Made by a program: the position numbers and the translations under genes. From Echinometra lucunter (lineage: Eukaryota; Echinodermata; Echinoidea; Camarodonta; Echinometridae), in NCBI GenBank assembly GCA_029962745.1, contig CM057171.1, positions 3,754,682 through 3,818,681 on the forward strand: DNA of 64,000 nt. Direction: 5' to 3'. The notes beneath the pieces were generated by a model. It had not been told where the DNA came from. It saw nothing but the letters and a program-made list of their open reading frames with translations, and made no database searches. Every line of letters begins with the position of its first letter. Position 1 is the stretch's first letter. Below are positions 23,430-34,130 of this stretch, piece by piece.

Positions 23430-24640
23430 TATTCTCCTTTTCATGTTGAGATTGTACTCTCTATCTTTTCTTGTTTGTAATGACTGCCCCAAAAGGCCAC
23501 AATAATAACCTCACACATACTGTTTGCTGCATAGTGATCTTTTATTAGCAAGTTTGGAGCATGCGAAAAAGTCATCCGTCATTGTAAAAAAAAAAAAAGA
23601 AACAAAGAAAGAAACAAATACGAAGTCTAAGAAAGAAACAAAAAAATAAAATTCGCGCTTAATAAGTATAGAACCTAAAATCTCCCCGTTAAGGAGGGCT
23701 GTACGCTGCTTCACTACCATCCTCCAGTTCATCTTTGCGCTTTATCCTTTCATGTTTGCAATGACTGCTGCCACAAGGCCAAAATAATAACCTCAATCAT
23801 ACTGTCTGCGGCATAGAGATTTCTTATTAGCAAGTTTTGGAGCACGCTGGAAAGAAATCAATTACTGAAAAACAAATAAATGAAACAAAAGGGAAAACCC
23901 AGACAAAAATGAGCTTCCTGGGTTTTGTACCCAAAATCTTCCCATCAAGCTAGGAGATGCGAGTCAATCACTCTATGCAGAGAGCTATACGCTGCCTCAC
24001 TACCACCCTCCAGTTTATCCTTTCCTGTTTGAAAATGACTGCGGCCAAAAAAGCCAATAATAACCTCACACATACAGTTTACTACGTCGGCATTTTTTAT
24101 TAAAAAGTTCGGAGCATGCAAAAATGAAATCAGTTACTAAAAAAAAAATAAGAAGAAGAAACAAAATGGAAAACCAAAACAAAACAGGTGCTTCCTGGGC
24201 ATCGAACCCTAAATATCCTTGTCGAGGAGATGCGAGCCAATCGCTCTGTACAGAGGGGTACACGTTGCCTCACCGCAATCTTTCAGTTCATCATCACCCT
24301 TTATCTTTTCCTGTTAGCAGGTTTGCAATGCATGACTGCCGCAAAAGCCAAAATAATAACTTCACACTGTTTGCTCCATAGAGATTTTTTTTAAACTTTA
24401 AGTTGGGGCATTCGAAAACATCCGTAATGAAAAAAAAATCAATGAAACATAAAGAAACAAAACAGGAAAAAATCCAAACTGAAACAAAAATGAATGCTTC
24501 ATGGGTTTCGAACCCATGAAGCGAAATTTCCACAATGCGAGTCAATCGCTCGAGATGCAGAGGCTAGGGCTACGCTGACCCTCTACCAGCCTCCAGAGTA
24601 TTTTGGCACCCTTTATTCTTTCCGATTTGTGATGACTTTT
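23430..24640. repeat. Tandem array of about 280-bp units containing a tRNA-like T-arm
   Basis: Four units share CAATAATAACCTCACAC, TATTAGCAAGTTTGGAGCAT, a polyA/GAAACAAA stretch, GATGCGAGTCAATCGCTC and TACGCTGCCTCACTACC. The marker GGAGCA(T/C)GC falls at 23557, 23838 and 24111, with a decayed form at 24404 (steps 281, 273, 293). Units 2-4 carry a B-box-like hairpin on the minus strand, perfect in the last one (GCTTCATGGGTTTCGAACCC and its complement, 24496-24521); unit 1 has lost it. Confidence 0.75.
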
Positions 24641-24779
24641 CAAATACATCCATTTTGTGCCACTCACGATCTAAAAGAGTGTTTTACATCGACGAGCATA
24701 CACTTGTATCTCTGTCATTTTAAATGTCTCTTTAAGGGAAAAAAAATGAATTTTCTTTTCTGTACAATCCCAACGTAGC

Positions 24780-26390
24780 ATGTACCTAATAGGTCACATG
24801 CATGTTTTTTTTTATTCTTTGGGTTTTTTTTTTTTTTTAGTATTACCGTACATCAATGCTTCAGTGACATACCAAAGATAAATCGGCTTTTGAAGGTGTC
24901 TTTTCAAAGTGAAGCTTAAAGACATTGAAACTAGTCTTGAAGACATCTTATTGTTCTGAAAAGTCAATGCACCTGTTCGCTCCAGAGCTTGTCTTCCACA
25001 GTCATGACTGAATAGATTTCCAATGTTATTCTAAGCTCTCAGTAACGCCATGTTGTTGCCTTAGTGAAAGGGCTTTGATCAGTCAAGTTTGAGCGGAGTA
25101 GTGCTTTAAATTCTTTTTACTCGTACAGTGTTTTCAAAGCACAAAAGGCTGAAGTTGGACTGAAGTGAACCAGAGCTTGATGATAGTGCACTCTTTGTAA
25201 TTGCCAAATTCCTTACGAAACAGATGGGTAGAGGCTCTGAGTACCTGCTTGACGGAGCAATAATACTTGCATTTTAAGGGGATGATCCTTCTTTCCCCAA
25301 ATCAAACGAAAGTCCAATATACTATGCATGTAAATGATTTTCACTGTATGTCATAAGCATTTATAGCACATGATCGAAATGTGGTATCGGGCATCACATT
25401 AAAAACAGCAGGGGAGAATGATTTGGAATAGAACGAACCGGTGGAGAAAGTGCGATCAAGATTACACAGCTCACACAGCGTAGTACATTTAACAGTTGGA
25501 CTTTTGTGTTTGAATTTTCTTCGAATTCGACTTGCAGTTGAAAACAAAAAGGCAAGAATAAAATATGAGATTGTGTACATGAATCAACTTATTCATGATT
25601 TTTGATAATCTATTGAAGGTGATTGACACTCATGTCCCTTTGATGAGGATCTTAAACAGAAGAAAAAGATTCTCAATGAATTACTCTAGTGAATTTTACA
25701 TTTTACCATGCATAAATTCGTCCGATGAACGTTGGTATAATTTAGCTTGCATTAATTCATAAGCGAATACCATTTCTGCCAACCATTTGGTAATACAATC
25801 CTACTCTTACACGTCACATTTCATAGAGTCTTTAAAAAGTTGAATTGTAGCTTTAAGAAAGCGTAGGCATTTCTAATCACCTCGGGTTAACAATGGATCG
25901 TTAGTGGGGTTACGTATTGATACTTTTGTCCTAGACGTCTATAGGCTCTATAGTACAGGAGATTCATTCAGGACCATGCAATAGTGAGTGGATTTCGAGG
26001 AAATACAAGAACAAATCTCTATAGCTGGGGCTGTAGTGAAAAAATAGGGAAAGAAGCAGGAGAAAAAAAAACTACAGAGGGAAATGAAAATGGATAAAAA
26101 TTGAGCAGAGTGAGGTGCGCAACGCATCCTGCGCCACCTAGCTGACTGCCGCCACCTAGCTGACTGCCACCTAGGGGCGGGGCATTATATAGGACAGCGA
26201 ACTGGCTGAGCAGGTTGCTGGGAAGGGGATGTGGCACTCGTTAACTACCGTCACCTAGTCACTTTTGTTTTTAAGTGAGGTAGCTTTAGAAGCAGCTTGT
26301 CTAGTGTACTTCGGATATTTATTTGCACATGAATGTGATTTCATTTATATCAATTCAGACAAGTAATTTGAAGCTTAACCATTCAGTGCT
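24780..26390. other. No gene or clear repeat recognised
   Basis: AT-rich unique-looking sequence. A short direct duplication (GCCACCTAGCTGACTGCC twice) is at about 26133-26175. Reading frames here are short and have no protein character. Confidence 0.5.
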
Positions 26391-26399
26391 TTGTAAGCA

Positions 26400-26580
26400 A
26401 GCAATTCAATTCAATTTAATTCAATTCACTTTTTATTGTCATGTTTTAAAAAACACAAATATTGTTTTCGGACTCTTTACACTTAAATGCATAACAAGAA
26501 AATACATCTATGACATACAGTGTGCACAAATGTGATGCCTATCAAATGCACAATGCAACAAAAAAAAAACAATAACAACA
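26400..26580 (-). mobile_element. LINE-type 3' end with TTGAA tail
   Basis: On the minus strand, GACAATAAAAAGTGAATTG is followed by degenerate TTGAA pentamers. This is the same AATAAA-plus-pentamer ending as the LINE at 9132-9775. No coding part remains. Confidence 0.55.
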
Positions 26581-27071
26581 AAAATAGGAAAAGTATCCTA
26601 AATGCAATTTTCTCTGCCCAATGAGAATGTTTTGGGGAGCTGGACACAAGTTGTATCGTATAAGGTTTATGATATATTTTGCAGAAAGACGGTAGGCATG
26701 TACAGAGGAGACATTAATTCGTTTCCTTTTGGGAGGCCAGCTTTTAGCGTTTCATTAGCCTCAATCATACTTCATGCATGGCTTATCTGTTTTTAAAAGA
26801 GCGCCATCTTTCTAATTTTGAAGCGATCGCCCATCTCTCTCTCTCTCTCTTTCCTACACTCCAGTCAGAAATTAGCTGAGATTTTTTATTTCACCATTCA
26901 AAAGTGCAATTTGATGCCCCACTCACCAACGACGAGATCGACATATATGCGATTTACATAGATTTACATAATTATTTCTTTATTTTGTATAAAAATGTTG
27001 AAAATTATTTATTATATTCTTAGCAGTTAGCAATTGGGTATGGAGGGGGTCTGGCAGTGTCACTCTATAGA

Positions 27072-27299
27072 AGCGGCGCCAAGGTATTTGGATAGGGGGC
27101 AAGATGGCCCATAGGGGAATTTATTGACGTCTCAAATGAACAAATATGGGTAATTGCAAGCCCCACGCCTCTGTTTCCCGGCCCTCTCCTTTCCTCTCCC
27201 TCCTCTTTTTTCTTCTTTTTCTTCTCTTTTTCCCCCTTTTTATCACTTGAAAAGTCATAGAGGGGCATTCCCCCCGCCCCTTGTAGCGCCGCCCGTGTG
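27072..27299 (-). mobile_element. Poly-G element with 10-bp target duplication
   Basis: Flanked on both sides by ACTCTATAGA (27062-27071 and 27300-27309). On the minus strand it starts GGGCGGCGCTACAAGGGG and ends with CCTTGGCGCCGCT. The interior holds a purine-rich GAAGAAAAAAGAGGAGGG-type stretch. It is a full copy of the family also at 28551-28803. Confidence 0.8.
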
Positions 27300-27369
27300 A
27301 CTCTATAGACAAAAGAAAGTAGGTTCACAAAAGCTCTGCTGCAACTTTGATTCGATAGGGCAATTTCGA

Positions 27370-28500
27370 AAGAGGGGGGGGGGGATTATGTCTCAGGCAT
27401 AGATGAAATGTTAGAGAACTAAGTAAAAGAGAGAATTGATGGTTGTATTATAATGCTTTTGAAGTTGCCTCTCCCCAACCGACCAACTTCCTCCCATTTC
27501 ACTTTCTCTTTGATTTTTTTTTTCTCCTCCAATGTCTCTCTCTTTTTTTTTTCGGGGGGGGGGGAAATGGGGGAACACAAATATATGTGTGATTTTCTTT
27601 GCAATGTTTTGACGATGTGGTAGATAACGGTTAGGTGAAGCCCACGGGGGTGGGGGTGATCCCCTCACCGGCCCTCCATAAAAGGTAACAATTATTGTTT
27701 TGAGCTATTTATATATAGAACAGTGGGCCCTAGTAGAGATAAAGCTGTCCTCCTAAGTTGTTCACTTGTACAAGTGAAAAAAAAGAACAACCAACAACCC
27801 TTACCTGTTACATCCCCATGTTTTTATAAATGTTCTCCTTCCTTCCCTTTTGAAATGTTCCCCTTCCTTCCCTTTTAAATGTTGATTTAACACTTCAAAC
27901 ACAAGTTGTTTATCAGTGTGCATGATCATTAGTCTTTGATATAGCAGTTTCTACACGCGTCTTGAAAATATCCGCGGACGAGATATCCTCACAATATGAG
28001 TCTGAACAGAATGAGGAGTGAATGTGAAGACTAGCTCAGAGCTAGCACGCCAGGATAAACGTGATCATGAATGAGAGGTGCCTGGAAAAGAAAGAAAGGG
28101 GGAAAAAAGATCTCGAAGGATGCCTGGTTTATAATACAATTTTAAATACTCCGTAAAATTGAGGTTCAAAGAAAAGTATGTCACCTGTATGTAGTCGCGG
28201 TGTAAACCAAAATTCAGTTATTATTCGAGGAAAAAACAAACAAAACAAACAAACTAGATTGTATTTTTAGTCTTATCTTTCCCGGTGCAACTTAAGTAAG
28301 AGAATCAAAATGAAATAAGGAAAGTTCTATTCATGATTGTGATCTCTTCCAGACATGTCTCAATCAGTCTTGTCCAATACCATGCTCTAGTTCGTCGTAT
28401 TGATATAAAATTTGTCCTATGTTCATTTTTTATTCAAAAGCAAAAACAAAAAACTTGTATAATGGTCGAGGAACTGAAACTGGAACTGAAAACGTGAAAA
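27370..28500. other. No gene recognised
   Basis: G runs at 27375-27384 and 27555-27563 and a polypurine/polypyrimidine stretch at 27480-27555. CCTTCCTTCCCTTTT is duplicated at 27838-27880. The rest is AT-rich sequence without visible structure. Confidence 0.4.
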
Positions 28501-28550
28501 TAATCACCTTCATGATTTGCGATCGAACAGCAATCTTACTGTCGTGGAGT

Positions 28551-28803
28551 AAGGGGCGGCGCTACAGGAGGGGGGGGGGGCATGGGGCGAATGCCCCCTA
28601 TCATATTTCAAGTGATGAAAAAAGGGGGAAAATAAGAAAAAAAAAGGAAAAAATGGAGGAAGAAGAAAGAAGAGGGTGGGAAAAGGGAGGCCCGTGGCTT
28701 GCAACTATAATACCCCTATTTGTTCATTTAAAATGTCAATAAATTCACCTATATGTCATTTCTCCCCCCCCCCCCCATCAAAATACCCTGGCGGCCGCTT
28801 CTG
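28551..28803 (+). mobile_element. Poly-G element with 8-bp target duplication
   Basis: Flanked by CGTGGAGT (28543-28550 and 28804-28811). It starts AAGGGGCGGCGCTACAGG with a G run and ends with a C run, then ATCAAAATACCCTGGCGGCC. It shares the whole layout with 27072-27299 in the opposite orientation. Confidence 0.8.
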
Positions 28804-28913
28804 CGTGGAGTGCACACTCGCATGGCAAGGTTGAGGGGGGGGGGGAGAGTGCGATGATGGATGGATGGATGATGAACAGGGACCTGAGATTTGATATGCA
28901 TTCCCCCCCCCCC

Positions 28914-28957
<44 letters not shown>

Positions 28958-29589
28958 CCTGAGCTGAGCTGCTGGAGGGAGCTCCACTGTCCAACTCTAG
29001 ACAGTCCCCCCCCCCCTTCATTTTATAGCCAGGGATGTCAACCAGCTAGGGGATCGGTTGACGGAACTATTAACAGCGCGGCGCATATTTTGATTTGTCT
29101 TTTTTTTTTGAGGGGGGGGGGGGGCTCAAAGAAGGGGCATACACTTGCTCTGTTATATGCTGGATTCACGGCGGTTCCTTTCTATCTATATAGCGACGCC
29201 CCTGTATTGCCCGGTCAAATTTTGTCTTCAACATATACTGTAGCCACCCCATCCCCCCTAAAAAAATAATAGCATACCTGGTCACTTTTCCTTATACCTC
29301 CCTTCAGTTAACGAAGAAAAAGCTGTCCTCCGAAATGATGTGATTTTCAGAATAGTTTGAATACAGAGGCGGATCCAGGTTTTGGCCAAAGGGGGGGGGG
29401 GGGGGCTTGCCACCGAACGGCGAACATATTTTTCCGTTTTAGCGGCGGCACCAGAGAATCGTCACAAAAAATAATTAGTTACTACGTCGGAAAATCGGGG
29501 GGGGGGGGTGTCGTTGACATTGGGCGCATTTTATCATTCTAAAGAGGGAGCCTGACCATGTTACATAGAATTTCTCAAAATCTAAATAT

Positions 29590-30475
29590 TATACGAGCGA
29601 GAGCAGCGAGCGAGGAAAACTATGTATACTCTTTTAGTCTTTTTTGTGGTAGGTGATAACTCTTCATCCAAATACATGATGGGCCTTGCTTGCCGAATTC
29701 GTTTGCTTTCCCACATCCCTCTAATATATCTGGATATTATACGAGCGAGCGTAGTGAGCGAGGAAAATATACATACTCTTTTTTATGGTAGAAGTGATAA
29801 TTCTTCATCAAAATACATGATGGGCTTAAAGATATCTAAATTATCTATTTGTTCATTTCACTTGCAGAAGGCTTTGACTCTATGTCCTTGTACAGGCAGA
29901 TAAATAAATGTAAATGTCTACTCTCTCTAAAAAAAATAAAAAAGAATTATAATGTAACAAATGACAAAGATTCTGTGTTAACTAAAAGCTTACGTAACCC
30001 TTTTTTATGCTGAGAAGACTAAGACCATGCATAGACAGAGACACTATTCTTTTATATCTTACATGTATTATACGATGATGCATCCTAATGACTTCTGTAA
30101 CCTTATATGGATGAAACTTGATATACAGTGCCTATGTGATAATTCTTCATCAAAATACATGCTGGGCCTATCTAAATTATCTATTTGTTCATTTCACTTG
30201 CAGAAGGCTTTGACTCTATGTCCTTGTACAGGCAGATAAATAAATGTAAATGTCTACTCTCTCTAAAAAAAATGAATAAAAAAGAATTATAATGTAACAA
30301 ATGACAAAGATTCTGTGTGATCTAAAAGCTTACGTAACCCTTTTTATGCTGAGAAGACTAAGACCATGCATAGACAGAGACACTATTCTTTTATATCTTA
30401 CATGTATTATACAATGATACATCCTAATGACTACTCTAACCTTATATGGATGAAACTTGATATACAGTGCCTATC
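29590..30475. repeat. Nested tandem duplications of about 148 and 338 bp
   Basis: A unit starting TATACGAGCGAG and ending in AAATACATGATGGG occurs at about 29592 and 29738. A longer unit (GTGATAATTCTTCATCAAAATACATG to ATATACAGTGCCTA) runs from 29799 to 30136 and repeats from 30137 to about 30475, nearly identical. The motif TTGTACAGGCAGATAAATAAATG marks each long unit and looks like a LINE-type 3' tail. Confidence 0.85.
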
Positions 30476-30815
30476 AAAATGATCCAAATACTTCAAAACA
30501 GAACTCTGAGAATTGTTTTGCAGGTTTTGCAGGTGGTTTTAAGCTTCTGATTAACCTGTTACCTGATGAATATGTTTCACTAAAATAGAAATTAACCAGC
30601 AAATTTTTATGGCGTATTTAAATAAACAAAACAATAGAAAAATTCAATAATAATGAATTAAATTATCCCTCACTGAACTCAAATATTATCCAGTCTCTTT
30701 ACTATCATATGAAGAATAACTATCATAGTTATATAAATAATTACACTAGTGATTTCCAACGCTGATTAACCGCTAGCAGACCACTATCAATCAACTTCTA
30801 ACTATTTGTAGCTTC

Positions 30816-31010
30816 GAATCAAGCGGTGCCGATTACAGTTCTACCCGGCGCCGGTGTTAGAATCAAGCGGCGCCGATTAGTCTTGACCGGCGCCGGTGTT
30901 TGAATCAAGCGGCGCCGATTAGTCTTGACCGGCGCCGATGTTCGAATCAAGCAGCGCCGATAAGTCTCGCTAGCGCCCCCGGTGTTTGAATTCAATCAAG
31001 CGGTGCCTAT
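30816..31010. repeat. Tandem 42-44 bp repeat with paired GGCGCC palindromes
   Basis: Five units begin GAATCAAGCGG at 30816, 30860, 30902, 30944 and about 30988. The core is GGCGCCGATTAGTCTTGACC followed by GGCGCC. Each unit has two 6-bp palindromes about 14 bases apart. The G+C content stands out from the AT-rich surroundings. Confidence 0.88.
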
Positions 31011-31098
31011 TAGCCTACAGATCTTTATGAGACACTGTACACACACATGCACAACAGTACGAGAATACACCCGACGATGGCCTGTACTTATATGGAGA

Positions 31099-31264
31099 AA
31101 AAGAAGAAGAAGAAGAAGAAGAAGAAGAAGAAGAAGAAGAAGAAGAAGAAGAAGAAGAAGAAGAAGAAGAAGAAGAAGAAGAAGAAGAAGAAGAAGAAGA
31201 AGAAGAAGAAGAAGAAGAAGAAGAAGAAGAAGAAGAAGAAGAAGAAGAAGAAGAAGAAGAAGAT
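31099..31264 (+). repeat. (AAG)n microsatellite, about 54 units
   Basis: An uninterrupted purine tract of about 165 bases on the + strand. The predicted poly-Lys, poly-Arg and poly-Leu frames are artefacts of it. Perfect GAA/TTC tracts of this length can form triplex (H-DNA). Confidence 0.98.
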
Positions 31265-31329
31265 ACATTGCTAACCCGTCTTCAAATTTGTTTTGTTTTT
31301 TGTTTTCTTCCTCTCCCCCTTTTTTTTAA

Positions 31330-31412
31330 GGTAGCGGCGCCTTCTGCGCCATGCAAAAATTAGGGGGGCTTGCGCCCCAAGCCCCCCCCCCCCTCTGGAT
31401 CCGCCACTGGAA
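31330..31412. repeat. Right end of a GGATCCGCCACTG poly-G element
   Basis: A C run followed by CTCTGGATCCGCCACTGG matches the right terminus of the element at 33077-33396. A left-type end (GAGGCGGATCCAGGTTTT plus G run) lies at 29366. The two could bound one element disrupted by other repeats, or be separate fragments. Confidence 0.5.
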
Positions 31413-31419
31413 TATATAC

Positions 31420-33070
31420 TTATAGTCATAATTGGTGGCATGTCTATCGGCTACTGGGAGGAGGGGGAGGGGGGGGGGGGCAGGGGCCGGCAATATCTGC
31501 ATGCTGTACGCAGGCGCGGCCAGAAAAACATGAGAATGGTTAAGTTTAGAGTGGCAAGAAGGCCACAAATAAGGGGTTTGTTTATTGTTTTTAAATTCTT
31601 AAACACGTTTCCTTTTCCCATCCCTAGTCTGAAGTTTGTGTAGTCCATCGCCTCGTGTTTATTTAGGGTATGTTCGAGGAGATTACACTCGTTTAGGAGA
31701 TAATTTTTTGTGAAGAGGAAAAATATCGAAAGGGGGCTGATTTTGACCATTGGGTAGAAAGACGGATAAAGCTCCAATCAACATAAACTATGACAATATT
31801 GTGCGCAATATTCTCTAACTTCAGACGGAGTTGCTGCTGAGTATATCATTTTACGATAGTGACCACTAAACAAACAAAAAAGTCATTATCGTACATTTTA
31901 TTTCTAGATGTTTGTCTTTGAGGTTGACATTTACAAGGGAGCTATATAGCAGGAATTTTTAAGGGGCAGTGCGGGGGCGCGTCTAGGTGTTGGTGCAGGG
32001 CTCATGACACGGTGCCTCGGAGTTCGGACTGAGGCTTACATGCCATCTCATGTTTGCTATTTCCTTCGACATTGGGAAGATAACATTACAACGCCTCAAC
32101 GGGCATTACAATAATAGGCCACATGAATATGATGTACAATATGCACTTATACTTCGATCCATAAACATATCACATGATCAGTATATACTGGGATCAGATC
32201 ATTTTGACCTCACACTCGAAACTAGGTTATTCGTGTCCTTCGTTATCACAGAAATAGTTTGTAGCAGCTTCCTACTAGTCTTTATTCAAAGACTTTGAGT
32301 GACACAACAAAATTCTACAAACGCCCTGCTCTTCCCCTAACAAAATAATTATAAAAAATAGCAATACTAAAAGAGTTAATAATTCTGTCTGAATCGACAG
32401 TCCTATGGATTTATTTTTAACGTCTTTTGTTCAAACCCCATGTTGGAGGTTACAACTGACAAGGGTAATAGGCCTGCGACTAGCTTGCAACCCATCAAGT
32501 ATGACGTCTCTGATTGGCTGCCTATGAAATATAATTATCTGTGTATAGCGTGTGATTACAGACTGTTTGAAGCTTGTTACCGACTGTGTGTATACTTTTC
32601 CTGGAACTATTCACCATAGAAAAGAAAGAAAGAAAAAAAAAAAAAGAATTACTGATCGCAAACCCCTCTGTAAAGATACATTGTTTGCATAATATACAAC
32701 GATGGTAAATATTGCTAATAAGCTTATTATCGTTCTTTCTTTCTCTCCTTCCTCATCTGTTGTTTGTTCAAGAGTAAATATACCTTCTGTGTTGTTAATC
32801 ACATAACACCTGACTAGACTTTTGTAAACTTGAAATGCAGACAATGTTATTGATCAGTCAGCATCAGAAATGTTTTATTTCATTTATTCAGTGAGTTATT
32901 ATTACCAAGGGTAGCTTCAACTGTGATTAAAAACTCTGTTTTTCATGAAGGCTGAGCACATCATATAAGCAAAGTTCAAACAGGCCTAAAATTACATGTT
33001 ATCAAGGACTTATGATGCAGTTTTCAAAAGACATTACACAACTTTTTTGCACTTTTACATTGATACATAT
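31420..33070. other. No gene recognised
   Basis: Mostly AT-rich sequence with a G run at 31469-31480. An open frame at 32050-32298 (82 codons, +) has no splice or composition support and is not called as a gene. Confidence 0.4.
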
Positions 33071-33076
33071 ACATTT

Positions 33077-33396
33077 CAGTGGTGGATCCAGGAATTTGAA
33101 ATAGGGGTGGCGCCAGCCACGAAGGAGCGGAGTGAACGAGCAGGGGAAGGATAAACAGCTAGTACGTGAACTATTTTCCTAGAACTTTTAGCCTCAGTAC
33201 CACTCTAAATTCGCGATTTATCATGAGTAAAATGAGTAAGGGGAGGGGCACGTTTCACAATAAAATGTGGTGTGTTACCCATTAAAATAAAGATATGAAA
33301 AGCCCGTGCTATGTAAAAAAATAAATAAAAATCACAAAACAGATAAATTATAGAGGGGGTGCGCGCCCTTGGCGCCCCTGCCTGGATCCGCCACTG
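33077..33396. mobile_element. 320-bp MITE with CAGTGGYGGATCCAGG termini
   Basis: The left end CAGTGGTGGATCCAGG and right end CCTGGATCCGCCACTG form a 16-bp inverted repeat with one mismatch. The interior includes GGAGCGGAGTGAACGAGC, a relaxed form of the hairpin word seen in sister elements. No coding capacity. Confidence 0.85.
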
Positions 33397-33479
33397 TATT
33401 TACACTATTCCCCTTTCACCCCCCCCCCCCCGCATTTGCCAACTTTGATCTTCTTGCACAGTCTCTCTAACTGTCTCCC

Positions 33480-33653
33480 GTGATCTCTTTCTCTCTCTCT
33501 CCTCTCTCTCTCTCTCTTCCCCTCTCTACCTATCTATCTACCTCTCCCCTCCCCTCTCTCTCTCTCTCTCCCTCTCTCCCTCTTCCCCTCTCCTACCTAT
33601 CTCTACCTCTCGCCCCTCCCCCTCTCTACCTCTCTTCTCCTCCTCTCTCCCCT

Positions 33654-33706
<53 letters not shown>

Positions 33707-33735
33707 ATCTTTCCCTCTACTCTCTTTACTTCTTT
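33480..33735. repeat. (CT)n-rich low-complexity tract
   Basis: Long pyrimidine tract with a pure (CT)n core at 33660-33700. A Ser/Leu/Pro-rich reading frame across it is an artefact. Confidence 0.95.
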
Positions 33736-33784
33736 GATATTTGAAGAACATGTGTAAAGCTGAATTCAGGATACCAGAATCATA

Positions 33785-34130
33785 ATTCAGTTCAATTATC
33801 CACTAATTTCATTTCATTTCATTCACTTCAATTCATATCAACTCAATTCAGTTCAGTTCAATTCAGTTCAGTTCATTTCAGTTCAGTTTATTTCATTTCA
33901 GTTCAGTTCAATTCAGTTCAATTCAGTTCAGTTCAGTTCAATTCAGTTCAATTCAGTTCAGTTCATTTCAGTTCAGTTTATTTCATTTCAGTTCAATTCA
34001 ATTCAATTCAATTCAGTTCAATTCAGTTCAATTCAGTTCAATTCAGTTAAGTTTATTTCAGTTCAGTTTATTTCATTTCAGTTCATTTCAATTTAGTTCA
34101 ATTCATTTCAGTTCAGTTCAGTTCAAATGA
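33785..34130. repeat. (TTCAR)n pentamer array
   Basis: About 345 bases of TTCAG/TTCAA/TTCAT pentamers. It is a longer version of the tails found next to LINE 3' ends at 9136, 18347, 26405, 42065 and 47231. Confidence 0.9.

Noticed and set aside
27121..28742. Lys/Arg/Glu-rich frames
   Set aside because: They lie in the purine-rich interior of the poly-G elements and appear in opposite senses in the inverted copies.
30982..31329. Poly-Arg, poly-Lys and poly-Leu open frames
   Set aside because: Direct products of the (AAG)n microsatellite.
32050..32298. 82-codon frame
   Set aside because: No recognisable motif, no splice signals and composition as expected by chance.
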